A model generated the notes under the pieces. The model searched no databases and was not told the origin of the DNA. It saw only the letters and a program-made list of their open reading frames with translations. Below are positions 52,346 through 61,075 of a DNA stretch of 64,000 nt, piece after piece. Origin of the DNA: Mycobacterium sp. ITM-2016-00316. Lineage in GTDB: Bacteria > Actinomycetota > Actinomycetes > Mycobacteriales > Mycobacteriaceae. How positions within the stretch are numbered: the first letter of the stretch is position 1; each line of letters begins with the position of its first letter. A program made the translations under genes and the position numbers. Where the stretch lies: contig NZ_CP134398.1 of the NCBI RefSeq assembly GCF_002968335.2, positions 310,001 through 374,000 of the forward strand, in the 5' to 3' direction.

Positions 52346-53209
52346 TCAGAGTAGGTCGGTGATGGTCTTGAGGCCGGCATCGTAGAGAACGCCGGGGAGC
52401 ATGCCGCCGTCCATCTCGATGGTGGTGCCGTTGATGTAGTCCGCTGCCCCGGAGGCGAGGAACACGCAGGTACGGCCCACTTCGGCGGGTTGACCGCCGC
52501 GCTTGAGCGGAATGGGGTCGAAGTACTGCTCGCCGTCCGGATCATCCTTGGGCAGTACGAAGGACTGGAAGTTCTCGGTGACGGTGGGCCCGAGCGCGAC
52601 ACAGTTCACCCGCGTCGCCGGGCCCCACTCCTGGGCCAGCGACCGTGTCATCTGGTTGAGGCCTGCCTTGGCTGCGCCATAGGACACCAGGGTGGGCGAG
52701 CCTGCGGCGTGACCGGCCCCGCTGGAGATGTTGATGATGCAACCGGTCCCCTCCTGCGTCTTCATCTGCCGATAGGCGCGGATGGCGAACCAGAGCGGGC
52801 TGATCAGGTTCATCTGCACGGCGAACGCGTGGAACAGCACGCTGCGCTCAAAGTCGTCATCGCTGGCGGGAGCGCCTTGGATGCGCGACACCAGGCTGGG
52901 CACGGCATCCACCGAGGGTGACGGGACGGTGCCTCCGGCATTGTTGACCAAGATGTCGATGCGGCCGTGGGTGTCGACGACCTGCGTGACGAAGGCGTCG
53001 ATGGCCCGGTAATCGGCTTGGTCGCAGACCATCTGTGCGGATCGTCCGGCCCAGGCCGAATCGTTCTCGGTGCCGGGTAATGCGTCCATCGGTGCCCGCG
53101 AGCAGCCGATCACCGTCGCCCCGGCCCGCAGGAGTTCGTGGGCGATGCCCACCCCGACGCCACGGCTCGTGCCGGTGACAATCGCGACTTTTCCGTCCAG
53201 TTCAGCCAT
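52346..53209 (-). CDS. SDR-family oxidoreductase
   Basis: A 287-residue dehydrogenase. The Rossmann start is KVAIVTGTSRGVGVGIAHEL, the NNAG motif is ILVNNAGGTVP, and the active site is INISSGAGHAAGSPTLVSYG with Tyr-Gly-Ala-Ala-Lys. It does not carry the mycofactocin-type GQGRSH start. Together with the downstream DapB-like gene (10 bp apart) it forms one operon. Confidence 0.88.
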   Translation of the reverse strand: MAELDGKVAIVTGTSRGVGVGIAHELLRAGATVIGCSRAPMDALPGTENDSAWAGRSAQMVCDQADYRAIDAFVTQVVDTHGRIDILVNNAGGTVPSPSVDAVPSLVSRIQGAPASDDDFERSVLFHAFAVQMNLISPLWFAIRAYRQMKTQEGTGCIINISSGAGHAAGSPTLVSYGAAKAGLNQMTRSLAQEWGPATRVNCVALGPTVTENFQSFVLPKDDPDGEQYFDPIPLKRGGQPAEVGRTCVFLASGAADYINGTTIEMDGGMLPGVLYDAGLKTITDLL

Positions 53210-53362
53210 GTGCGCACTCGTCTCTGTGTGTACCGAAGATCGGGCGGCAGCACGTGATGCACCGACACCGAAGCGGCCGGATCCGATATCTCAAAACATT
53301 ACATCTGTTATTTTTATCTACGTGCGGAATCGGTCACCGCGGCGTACGTCGAAAGGGCAACG

Positions 53363-54436
53363 ATGAGCAACACGCTGCGGGTGGCTCAGTGGACCACCGG
53401 TAACGTCGCCGGCGAAGCGGTGAAGGCCACGTTGGCGCGCCCCGACCTCACCTTGGTCGGCGCGTACGCGTACTCACCGGAGAAGGCAGGCATGGATGTC
53501 GGAACCTTGTGCGGGATCGGCCGTGAACTCGGGGTGTACGCAACCGGTGAGGTGAGCGCGCTACTGGCGCTGGCGCCCGATTGCATCGTCTACACGCCGC
53601 TGCACTTCGAGGTCGCAGAGGTGGCGCAGATCCTGCGCGCCGGAGTCAACATCGTCACCAGTGCCGAGTTCCTGACGGGTATCAATCTCGCCCCCGAGGA
53701 CCGAAGGCTGATCGAGACCTCGGCCCGCGAGGGTGGGGCGACCGTCTTCGGCAGCGGGATGAACCCCGGCTATGCCCAGATGATTGCCGCGGTATCGAGC
53801 GGCATCTCCACCAATGTGCGGCACGCCTCGATGACCGAATCCGTCGATGTCTCACAATTCATCGGCGACGCGAACTTTCAGTCCGTCGGCTGGGGTCGGC
53901 CCAAAGATGATCCGTCCCACACCGATGACGTGCGCCGGGGCACCGCGGTCTTCGCCGAAGCCGTCGACATGTTCGCCAAGCTGATGCGTATCGATCTCGA
54001 CGAGATCTGCTGCGATGTCGTCTTTGCCCACGCCACCAGAGACGTCGTCGCCGACGGGGTGTCGATACCGGCCGGCCACGTGGGCGGAATGGACGTCAAG
54101 TGGTACGGAACCTCGGGTGGCCGTGAGGTTTTGGCGGTGAACCAACGCTGGATAGCCACCCCGTTGCTGGAACCGGCGTGGACCGTCGAACACGGATACC
54201 GCATCGACATCGTCGGCGACCCCAGCGTGCACGTCAAGGTCGACCTGATGCCGACAGCCGAAGATCTCGCTGAGCTGACGCCCTCCCGGATGCGAGGCAT
54301 CGGCCTGCGGATCACCGCCGCCCCGCTGATCAACGCGATCCCCGCGGTGTGCGCGGCCGCACCGGGAATCGCCACCTACGCCGACATTCCCGTGGTCGCG
54401 GCACGCTTGCTCAGGGCGACAACCACCACACAGTAG
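53363..54436 (+). CDS. DapB-like NAD(P)H-dependent oxidoreductase, paralogue
   Basis: A 357-residue protein with VAQWTTGNVAGEAVKATLAR, LVGAYAYSPEKAGMDVGTL and DCIVYTPLHFEVAEV. It has the same architecture and length as the gene at 51262, from which it diverges across the 53210-53362 intergenic region. An AT-rich stretch (AACATTACATCTGTTATT, 53295-53312) in that gap is the likely promoter. Its stop abuts the stop of the convergent TetR gene. Confidence 0.8.
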   Translation: MSNTLRVAQWTTGNVAGEAVKATLARPDLTLVGAYAYSPEKAGMDVGTLCGIGRELGVYATGEVSALLALAPDCIVYTPLHFEVAEVAQILRAGVNIVTSAEFLTGINLAPEDRRLIETSAREGGATVFGSGMNPGYAQMIAAVSSGISTNVRHASMTESVDVSQFIGDANFQSVGWGRPKDDPSHTDDVRRGTAVFAEAVDMFAKLMRIDLDEICCDVVFAHATRDVVADGVSIPAGHVGGMDVKWYGTSGGREVLAVNQRWIATPLLEPAWTVEHGYRIDIVGDPSVHVKVDLMPTAEDLAELTPSRMRGIGLRITAAPLINAIPAVCAAAPGIATYADIPVVAARLLRATTTTQ

Positions 54437-55066
54437 CTATCCGTCGGCGCCGGGGTGTTGCGCGTCCTCGGCCGGCGGTGTCCTCGATGCAGCGGCGAAC
54501 ACGGCGAGTTGGGCGTCGACGAAGGCACGCATCTCGTCATGCCCCAGTGTCACGCCGACCGCTTCCTCGTTGCACAGGCTACGCGCGGTCTGGGCGATGA
54601 GCATCGACACGGCGACCGGGGGAAATCTGTCGAGATCAACGCCCCTGGCGCGCAACGCGACGGTGACGGCGGCGGTCTCGATATCGCGGACGCGTTCGGC
54701 ATAGGAGCGCAGCTCGGCACGGATTGTCTTGCGATGGTTGGCAAGTGCCATGAACTCGGTGTTGAGGCCGGTCAGCCGGGAGTCGCTGTTCATCTCCCAC
54801 AACATCCGCAACGGATCCGCGTCCATCAGAGCGGCACGCATTCGTTCGAGCGAGGCGTCGGCGCCGGCGCGCAGGACCTCGACGAACAGGTCGTCCATGG
54901 TGGGGAAGTAGTAGTAGACCAGCGCCTGCTTGACGCCGGCTTCCGCAGCGACCCGACGAGACGTGGCGGCCGCGTATCCCTCGTCCCGCATGAGTTTCGC
55001 GGTGGCCTCGATGAGCCTGAAACGGGCTCCCGTATCGGGTGATTTGGGTGTGCGAGCGCTTGCCAC
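54437..55066 (-). CDS. TetR-family transcriptional regulator
   Basis: A 209-residue regulator. Helix-turn-helix: RLIEATAKLMRDEGYAAATS, RRVAAEAGVKQALVYYYFPT, MDDLFVEVLRAGADASLERM. The long GATCGATC palindrome 75 bp upstream (55141-55166), with matches at the SDR and ferredoxin promoters, suggests that it controls itself and both of those transcripts. The last base of the neighbouring gene is directly adjacent. Confidence 0.88.
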   Translation of the reverse strand: MASARTPKSPDTGARFRLIEATAKLMRDEGYAAATSRRVAAEAGVKQALVYYYFPTMDDLFVEVLRAGADASLERMRAALMDADPLRMLWEMNSDSRLTGLNTEFMALANHRKTIRAELRSYAERVRDIETAAVTVALRARGVDLDRFPPVAVSMLIAQTARSLCNEEAVGVTLGHDEMRAFVDAQLAVFAAASRTPPAEDAQHPGADG

Positions 55067-55140
55067 TCAGCCGCCCCGCGACAAAAGGCCGCGCCGGCAC
55101 CCGCTGCGACGCGTGTAGGGCATGGCGAATTGTAGCAGTG

Positions 55141-55166
55141 TGATCGATCGATCGATCGATCGATCA
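55141..55166. promoter_or_regulatory. Extended GATC palindrome, TetR operator
   Basis: Six tandem GATC units flanked by T and A form a perfect 26-bp palindrome 75 bp upstream of the TetR gene start. It contains the core of the 14-bp motif found at 46643-46656 and 46522-46535. Confidence 0.6.
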
Positions 55167-55182
55167 GTCCTGCTCGGCGGGC

Positions 55183-55215
55183 TCAGCCCAGGCCGATACG
55201 GATGTTCTTGGTCTC
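55183..55215 (-). pseudogene. 3' end of an aldehyde dehydrogenase gene
   Basis: On the minus strand this reads SETKNIRIGLG and a stop. The end KNVRIGLG of the full aldehyde dehydrogenase at 59621 is nearly the same, and about 20 bases of DNA (TCAGCCCAGGCCGATACGGA) are identical. The rest of the gene upstream is absent. This is a remnant of a lost or rearranged paralogue. Confidence 0.55.
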
Positions 55216-55700
55216 CGATCTCTGGGTGCCAGTACCCTTGACCGCACGAGTTCAGGGGTAGTACCACGGGGTCGACGGTCTCGCCGATCAACCGATCCGA
55301 AGGCGGCTGCCAGGATCATTTCGCGTGCTCGCGCCCAACCCGATGCGGCGACCACCGCGGTACGGTGACCCCGGCCGCAGGGTGTCCGACGACGACGATT
55401 TCGTCGAGGCGCGCCAGCCTGCTTCACATCGGCGACCACCGATACCACCCAGCCCCCTTTGGTTACTGAGCGCCCCGGAGCGGGATTGCGTGGGCGCCCC
55501 GGAAGGTCAACGCCGAATTTGCGGAGATTGGTTGCAGGGCAATCAACTTCGGCAACGGGAAGGACCCCGCTGCTGGCGGCTTGGATGCCGCCACGGGTGA
55601 GAACCAGCGTCGGCGTGTTCGCGTTCCGAGGGCACGTTGCAGTCCGCAATTGGTAAACGTCGCCGTATACATATTCGGTGTAACGCGATAGCCTCCGCGG
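55216..55700. other. Intergenic stretch with no recognised gene
   Basis: Long overlapping frames exist on the minus strand (to 55814), but their composition (runs of Arg, no domain) is that of shadow sequence in GC-rich DNA. It lies between the aldehyde dehydrogenase remnant and the small ORF at 55701. Confidence 0.4.
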
Positions 55701-55877
55701 GTGGTGCACAACTTCGAGGCCGCCCAGCGGCTGGTGAACCCTGATCCGATGGATAAAGAGTCGCGAGCGTCGCGCCGGGACAACACCGGCATGCCTCATC
55801 GGGCGGTCCCCCACGAAGCGTCCTCGGAGCAGACCACGCAGAGAACCACCACCGCCGGTGACGAGCCCCGGGCATGA
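55701..55877 (+). CDS. Small hypothetical ORF coupled to CMD-type gene
   Basis: A 58-codon ORF from GTG 55701 (VVHNFEAAQRLVNPDPMDKE). About 80% of third codon positions are G or C, like real genes here. Its stop overlaps the start of the following gene by ATGA (55874-55877). There is no recognised domain and no strong ribosome-binding site. It may be a real small gene or the end of a lost one. Confidence 0.3.
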   Translation: MVHNFEAAQRLVNPDPMDKESRASRRDNTGMPHRAVPHEASSEQTTQRTTTAGDEPRA

Positions 55878-56265
55878 CCGACCGCGACACCTACGACAAG
55901 GGCTTGCAGATCCGCAGAGCCGTCGTCGGTGAGGACTATGTCGACAAGGCGCTGGCCGCGGCCGACGACTTCAGCGGCCCTCTGCAGGACCTGGTAACCG
56001 AGTTCTGCTGGGGTGCGGTATGGGTCGTGAGGAACTGTCCCTGAAGACGCGCAGCATGCTCAATCTGGCCATGCTTCCCATCCTCAACCGGCCCAACGAG
56101 TTACGTACCCACATCAAGGGTGCGCTCACGAACGGCGTCACCCGTGCTGAAATCCGGGAGGTCTTCTTGCAAGTGGCGATCTACGCGGGCGTGCCCGCCG
56201 CCGTCGACAGCTTCCGTATTGCCGGTGAGGTTTTCGCCGACCTCGACCCGAGTACCGAGAAATAG
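55874..56265 (+). pseudogene. Carboxymuconolactone decarboxylase-family protein, frameshifted
   Basis: From ATG 55874 the frame reads MTDRDTYDKGLQIRRAVVG, then PLQDLVTEFCWGAVW, then breaks. In the next frame (from 56020) it goes on as GREELSLKTRSMLNLAMLPI, EIREVFLQVAIYAGVPAAVD and ends EK at 56265. A one-base deletion in the GGG run about 56021-56024 explains this. The whole would be a normal 130-residue gamma-CMD/alkylhydroperoxidase-like protein. The intact Glu/Cys-His region (FCWG, EVFLQVAIYAGVP) is visible across the two frames. RBS-coupled to the dehydrogenase next door. It may be a sequencing error. Confidence 0.75.
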
Positions 56266-56274
56266 GAGATCAAT

Positions 56275-57165
56275 GTGGCCATTGGATTCATCGGGCTGGG
56301 CCACATGGGCTTTCCGATGGCGTTGCGCCTCGTGCAAGCCGGCCACACCGTTGTGGCCTTCGATGCCCGCTCGGAGGTGACCGGTCAGCTGGTGTCGCTC
56401 GGCGCGCAAGCCGCGTCCTCACCGCACGATGTTGCCGACCGGGCTGACACAGTCCTGGCCAGCCTGCCTTCGCCACAGGCATCTCTGGATGTGGCCACTG
56501 GCGTGGATGGGCTCATCCACGGTTCACGGGTGAAGAGATTCGTCGACCTGTCGACTGTGGGAGCACGAATGGCGGCGCGCATCGCCGGCGCGCTGGCGCA
56601 GCGGGGAATCGCTCAGATCGATAGTCCGGTCAGCGGCGGAGTCATCGGCGCCCGCAACGGCACGCTGGCCATGATGGTCTCGGGCCCCATTGCCGAGGTG
56701 GAGTCCGTGCGTTTCGCGCTGGAGACTCTGGGCCGGATATTCGTCGTCGGCGAACAGTCCGGATCGGCACAAACAATGAAGCTGGCCAACAACTTACTGG
56801 CAGCAACCACGTTGGCGGCGACCTCTGAGGCGGTGGTGATGGGGGTCAAAGCGGGTCTGGATCCTGCCGTGATGATCGAGGTGTTCAACGCCGGTTCGGG
56901 CGCGACCCACGCCAGTCGCGACAAATTCCCGCAGGCCATCCTGCCGCGAAGTTTTGACTACGGCTTCGCCACCGGACTGATGGTCAAAGACGTTCGCCTG
57001 TGTGTGGAGGAGGCCAAGGCCGCAGGGCTGTCACTTGAGATCGCCGAGGCCGTCGAGCGACTCTGGGAGGTGGTGCTCCGCGAGACCGGTGCCGACTCCG
57101 ATTTCACCTCGGTGATCAAGCCGATCGAAGAAGCTGCCGGCGTGACGGTCGGAGGACATCGATGA
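56275..57165 (+). CDS. 3-hydroxyisobutyrate-dehydrogenase-like NAD(P) oxidoreductase
   Basis: A 296-residue beta-hydroxyacid dehydrogenase from GTG 56275 with AGGAGA upstream. The NAD site is IGFIGLGHMGFPMALRLVQA, the substrate site is DSPVSGGVIGARNGTLAMMV and the catalytic Lys is in AQTMKLANNLLAATTLA. It follows the CMD-type gene by 9 bp and completes this small operon. Confidence 0.92.
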   Translation: MAIGFIGLGHMGFPMALRLVQAGHTVVAFDARSEVTGQLVSLGAQAASSPHDVADRADTVLASLPSPQASLDVATGVDGLIHGSRVKRFVDLSTVGARMAARIAGALAQRGIAQIDSPVSGGVIGARNGTLAMMVSGPIAEVESVRFALETLGRIFVVGEQSGSAQTMKLANNLLAATTLAATSEAVVMGVKAGLDPAVMIEVFNAGSGATHASRDKFPQAILPRSFDYGFATGLMVKDVRLCVEEAKAAGLSLEIAEAVERLWEVVLRETGADSDFTSVIKPIEEAAGVTVGGHR

Positions 57166-57206
57166 CCCCCGAAGGCGGTCTCGATACCTGAATCTATTGG
57201 TTCCGT

Positions 57207-59090
57207 TCATTGTCCGGTGCGTGGGGATACGAACGTCTCGCCATCGAGGACCGTGATCAACTCGCCGGTGATCGTTGCGCGTTCGCCGGGTTTCGTGGGT
57301 GGCGTCACCACGAAACCGGTCGGGCCGGTGGTCGACCTCGACCCGTTGTGCTCTCCGCTGAGCGTCACGTTTGAGTGCCAGGTATACGGCGCGGAGGTGG
57401 CCGATTCAGTGCCGTTGACGATGTTCGCGCCATCGCGACTGAAGTTCTCATAGTCGACATCGATGCGCGAGATCGCGGTCCGGTCGGCGTTTTCGGTGAT
57501 GGTGACGGTCGCCTTGCCTGACGCGCTCCCGTCGAGCGTGTAGGTCCCCGCAGGCAGGTGCCGACGCACGGGCAGGGGCTGACCTGGCTGCACCCGGGTG
57601 GCCCAGGGAATATCCATGTCGAACGGTTGCGGCTCGGGGGCCTCACGCGGCTTCCGGTCGGTCAGTTCGGCGATCATGAGTCTGGTGGCCCGCCCGCCAG
57701 GTTCCTTCGATGTCGGGCACGCCGCCGCGGTGGGTTGATCCGGACCACATGCCGGCGCCACCACCATGGCCTGCCAGTAGACGATCGCTGTTCCATCTGG
57801 AGACCATGCCGGATCAGCGCGGCCGTTCCACAGCGGGTCGCAGACGCTTCCACTGCCCGGGGTGGCGTCATCGCAGGCGTTCAGCTGCTGGGTGGCACCG
57901 GGGTCATCAATTTTTGCTATGAATGGCTGGAAGAATCGACGGTGTCCGTTGTTGTAGAAGAATTGCACCGCCCCGGTGTTCACCAGATCAACGATCGGGG
58001 GCACACCCGGCAGTGCGCCGACGAAGCGCATGCGATCATTCACGCGACCATCCATGTAGACGACCCACTCGTCGTCAGGTGAGGTTATCGATGGGTCGGT
58101 GTACGCCGCGTCATATGAAATGCGTTGCGAATCAGCACTCTTGAGATCTGTGACAAACAGATCGAAGTTCCACGAGTCGTAGGTCCCTATTCCCAGCGCT
58201 GACTTGCCGTCACGGGTGAAGCCGCGAAATTCGCCGATCATCGCGGTGGGTTCGTTCAGCTGCAGACGAGTCGGGTCACCGGGAGTGGTATCGACCATCC
58301 CGCGAAAGTTCGACTCGCGCGGGACCAGGTAGGTGACATCACTCAGCTCGTATCGGGCTTTCGGACGGTTGAAGTTCAGTCCACTCACCACCGCGAACTG
58401 ATCGACAAAGACACCATTCACGAGACTCGGCTCGCTGAACCCGAGATGCTCGTTGTCGGGGTGCAGCCGGAGCTCGCGCATGATCATGCCCGGTCGGTGG
58501 GGCGAGATCGGGTAGATCGTGGCCTCAGCCGGTGTGCAAGCGTCGTCCAGAATGAGATTCGGACCGCAGTCGAACACATTGGTGCCGAGCAGCATTCGCG
58601 TACCGTCGCGAAATGTCTGGGGATGGTCGACCAGGATGTCACCGGTGCCGGAGGGTTGACGGTTTGCACCGGCAGAATCGGACACACCGCATGTCAGGCA
58701 TCGCCACGCCTCCCCGTCGGTGAATGTGGTTCCATCGGTCTTGATGGCGATGACCTGGTCCCCGGTGAAGATGTGGCGAGGATCGGGCGCGACCGGAGCG
58801 CCTGCGTAACGGATCGGCAGCAGGATGTGCTTGCCATCCAGGGTGTAGCTCGGCCCTTCCGCGATACCGCCGTCCCCGCCATCGATACAGCCTGCCGGAT
58901 GGGTACACGACCCGGCCACGGCCGATGGGGCGGTGGGGGGAAGGGGCAACTCGCGTACAGCTACCGGCTCTACATCCGAAGAAACTGTTGAAGGCGGACT
59001 TTCGTCAGTTCCCGTGGTGCAGCCGGCCAGCATGGCAACGACCAGGATGGCTGCGCCTATGCGGGCGCTGACGGTACGTGCCGAGTGCAT
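57207..59090 (-). CDS. Secreted lipoprotein with beta-propeller (TolB/WD40-like) repeats
   Basis: A 627-residue protein from ATG 59090 with AAGGAG six bases upstream. The signal peptide ends in the lipobox AMLAGC, so it is lipid-anchored. Repeated blade-like blocks (GEFRGFTRDGKSALGIGTYD, DPSITSPDDEWVVYMDGRVN, ADPAWSPDGTAIVYWQAMVV) suggest a beta-propeller as in TolB, and there are several Cys pairs. The final 90 residues are a separate beta domain (GTYTLDGSASGKATVTI). Function unknown. It diverges from a MarR gene with a shared 24-bp palindrome between them. Confidence 0.75.
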   Translation of the reverse strand: MHSARTVSARIGAAILVVAMLAGCTTGTDESPPSTVSSDVEPVAVRELPLPPTAPSAVAGSCTHPAGCIDGGDGGIAEGPSYTLDGKHILLPIRYAGAPVAPDPRHIFTGDQVIAIKTDGTTFTDGEAWRCLTCGVSDSAGANRQPSGTGDILVDHPQTFRDGTRMLLGTNVFDCGPNLILDDACTPAEATIYPISPHRPGMIMRELRLHPDNEHLGFSEPSLVNGVFVDQFAVVSGLNFNRPKARYELSDVTYLVPRESNFRGMVDTTPGDPTRLQLNEPTAMIGEFRGFTRDGKSALGIGTYDSWNFDLFVTDLKSADSQRISYDAAYTDPSITSPDDEWVVYMDGRVNDRMRFVGALPGVPPIVDLVNTGAVQFFYNNGHRRFFQPFIAKIDDPGATQQLNACDDATPGSGSVCDPLWNGRADPAWSPDGTAIVYWQAMVVAPACGPDQPTAAACPTSKEPGGRATRLMIAELTDRKPREAPEPQPFDMDIPWATRVQPGQPLPVRRHLPAGTYTLDGSASGKATVTITENADRTAISRIDVDYENFSRDGANIVNGTESATSAPYTWHSNVTLSGEHNGSRSTTGPTGFVVTPPTKPGERATITGELITVLDGETFVSPRTGQ

Positions 59091-59112
59091 GCCGGGCTCC
59101 TTCGAAATGCGC

Positions 59113-59136
59113 AGATGCATCTCTAGAGATGCATCT
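59113..59136. promoter_or_regulatory. 24-bp palindromic operator between MarR and lipoprotein genes
   Basis: A perfect palindrome of 24 bp (start AGATGCATCTCTAGAGATG) lies 21 bp before the MarR start and 23 bp before the lipoprotein start. It overlaps a second palindrome, CTAGAGATGCATCTCTAG (59123-59140). One MarR dimer pair could block both promoters. Confidence 0.75.
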
Positions 59137-59156
59137 CTAGTGCTAGATTAGCAGCT

Positions 59157-59567
59157 ATGGAACGCCAGCTACTGCACCGCCTCGGGCGGCGTCTGGTCGA
59201 ACTGTCCCGACAGGTGGAGCTGGCACCGGGGGATGTGCGTCCGGATCCTGCAGAGGAATTGATCATCGGTGACGTGATGTTCCATCCGGAAAGCACCGTC
59301 GGCGACGTCGTCGCCCGGACCGGATTCGCCCAGAGTTACGTGTCCAAATGTGTCGCGCGACTGGAGGGGCGGGGTCTTCTTGTCACAGCTGTCGACGAGT
59401 CCGACCGGAGACGCACGATCATCGGTCCAAGTCCGATGCTGCAGGGCGCCAGTCGACGTCGCACGCCACCCCTCGCGACCGTCCTCAAAGAGGAACTGGG
59501 CACCGAAGCAGAGGCGCGGCGGGTCCTCGTTGCGCTGGAAGAGCTTGCCGACACCCTTCTTGACTGA
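59157..59567 (+). CDS. MarR-family transcriptional regulator
   Basis: A 136-residue winged-helix protein with STVGDVVARTGFAQSYVSK, CVARLEGRGLLVTAVDESDR and RRRTIIGPS (wing with Asp-Arg-Arg). It has a helical end (EARRVLVALEELADTLLD) for dimerisation. Because of the palindrome just upstream it probably represses itself and the divergent beta-propeller lipoprotein gene. Confidence 0.88.
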   Translation: MERQLLHRLGRRLVELSRQVELAPGDVRPDPAEELIIGDVMFHPESTVGDVVARTGFAQSYVSKCVARLEGRGLLVTAVDESDRRRTIIGPSPMLQGASRRRTPPLATVLKEELGTEAEARRVLVALEELADTLLD

Positions 59568-59620
59568 GCGCCAGGCCAACCATGAAAGCTCGTCGCTCGA
59601 CCAGCGGAACGATTGAGCGT

Positions 59621-61075
59621 TCAGCCCAGGCCGATACGGACGTTCTTGATTTGCAGGAACTCCTGCAGGCCTTCCAGCCCGCCGGTACGCCCGAAGCCGC
59701 TCTGCTTGTACCCGCCGTAGGGGCCTTGCGGCGAGATCCTGCTCGTCGAATTGATCCACACCGAGCCGGATTCCAGCGCCCGCGCCACCCGGTGCGCGCG
59801 CTGCAGGTTGCGGGTGTGGATGAATGCGTTCAGTCCGTAGGCGGTGTCGTTGGCGGTTCGCACGGCCTCGTCGTCATCGGTGAACCTGATGATCGACACG
59901 ACCGGGCCGAAGGTCTCGGTCTGCGCCAGCGGTGACGAGTTGTCGACGTCGGCGAATACGGTGGGCTCGACGTAAAAGCCCTGCGCCAGTTCACCGCCCA
60001 CCCGCTTGCCGCCGGTGAGGAGTTCGCCGGCGCCGGTGCGCACTGCGTTATCGACGGTGTCGAGGATGCGGGTGAGGGAGCCCTCGGAGATCACCGGACC
60101 GAACCTGACCGTCGGGTCAAACGGGTCGCCGATGGTGGCGGAGCTGACCACCGCGAGGAACTTCTCCACAAAGGTGTCATACACCGATGCGTGCACCAGC
60201 AGCCGGCTCGCGCATGCGCAGCTCTGCCCGGATTGCATCAGCGGTCCCTGATGTGCGGACAGCATCGCCGCCTGATCCAGATCGGCATCGCCGAAGATGA
60301 TGTTGGCCGACTTCCCGCCGAGCTCGGCGACCACGGGTGTCAGGTTGTCGGCCGCCGCGCGGATCACCGCGCGCGCGGTGGTTCCGCCACCGGTGAAGTG
60401 GACCTTGCGAATACCCGGATGCCGCACGAGGGCGTCGCCGCCTTCAGCGCCGGCGGGCAGGATGTTCACCAGACCGGGGGGAAGGCCGGCATCCAGACAC
60501 AACTCGCCGAATCGCAATGCGGCCAGGGGTGCCAGTTCGGAGGGTTTGAAGATGACCGCGTTCCCGGCGGCCAGGGCCGGCGCGACACAGGAACCCGCCA
60601 CCGCCAGTGATCCGTTCCACGGCGCGATCACCCCGACCACGCCGTACGGTTCCCGCTCGACGAGGTTGACGTCGAAGGACCCACTCACCGGCGTGCTCGA
60701 CCCGATGATCTTGTCGGCGTATCCGGCGAAGTGGCGCAGAAAGGCCTCCAGCATGTGCGCCGTGCCGGCGTACGCCACCGGTACCGCGTAATCGTGCACA
60801 TTCAGTACGGCCAACTCGTCGAGATGGTCGTGAACGACATCGGCGAGGCCGATCAGCCGGTCGCGACGGACATCGACGGTTTGCGCCGCCCACTCCCGCT
60901 GGGCCTCGCGTGCGGCACCGACGGCGCGGTCGACGTCGGCCGCGCCGGCCAACGCGACCGTCGCATTCGGCAGTCCGGTCGCGGGAAAGATGTGTTCGTG
61001 CGTGTCCGCCGTCGAGGTGATCCGGTCACCGCCGATCAACAGTCCTACCGGTCCGCCGGTCACTGTGCGGCCCAT
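59621..61075 (-). CDS. Aldehyde dehydrogenase (NAD+ dependent)
   Basis: A 484-residue enzyme. The general base is Glu in VVAELGGKSANII and the catalytic Cys286 lies in QSGQSCACASRLLV. The NAD site has APWNGSLAVAGSCVAPAL and FTGGGTTARAVI. It differs clearly from the aldehyde dehydrogenase at 48227. Its 5' end overlaps the double-CMD gene by 16 bp on the same strand, so they are cotranscribed. Confidence 0.93.
   Translation of the reverse strand: MGRTVTGGPVGLLIGGDRITSTADTHEHIFPATGLPNATVALAGAADVDRAVGAAREAQREWAAQTVDVRRDRLIGLADVVHDHLDELAVLNVHDYAVPVAYAGTAHMLEAFLRHFAGYADKIIGSSTPVSGSFDVNLVEREPYGVVGVIAPWNGSLAVAGSCVAPALAAGNAVIFKPSELAPLAALRFGELCLDAGLPPGLVNILPAGAEGGDALVRHPGIRKVHFTGGGTTARAVIRAAADNLTPVVAELGGKSANIIFGDADLDQAAMLSAHQGPLMQSGQSCACASRLLVHASVYDTFVEKFLAVVSSATIGDPFDPTVRFGPVISEGSLTRILDTVDNAVRTGAGELLTGGKRVGGELAQGFYVEPTVFADVDNSSPLAQTETFGPVVSIIRFTDDDEAVRTANDTAYGLNAFIHTRNLQRAHRVARALESGSVWINSTSRISPQGPYGGYKQSGFGRTGGLEGLQEFLQIKNVRIGLG

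Noticed and set aside
55164..55814. A 216-residue minus-strand frame near the TetR gene
   Set aside because: Composition of shadow DNA. It also runs through the 26-bp operator and the aldehyde dehydrogenase remnant.
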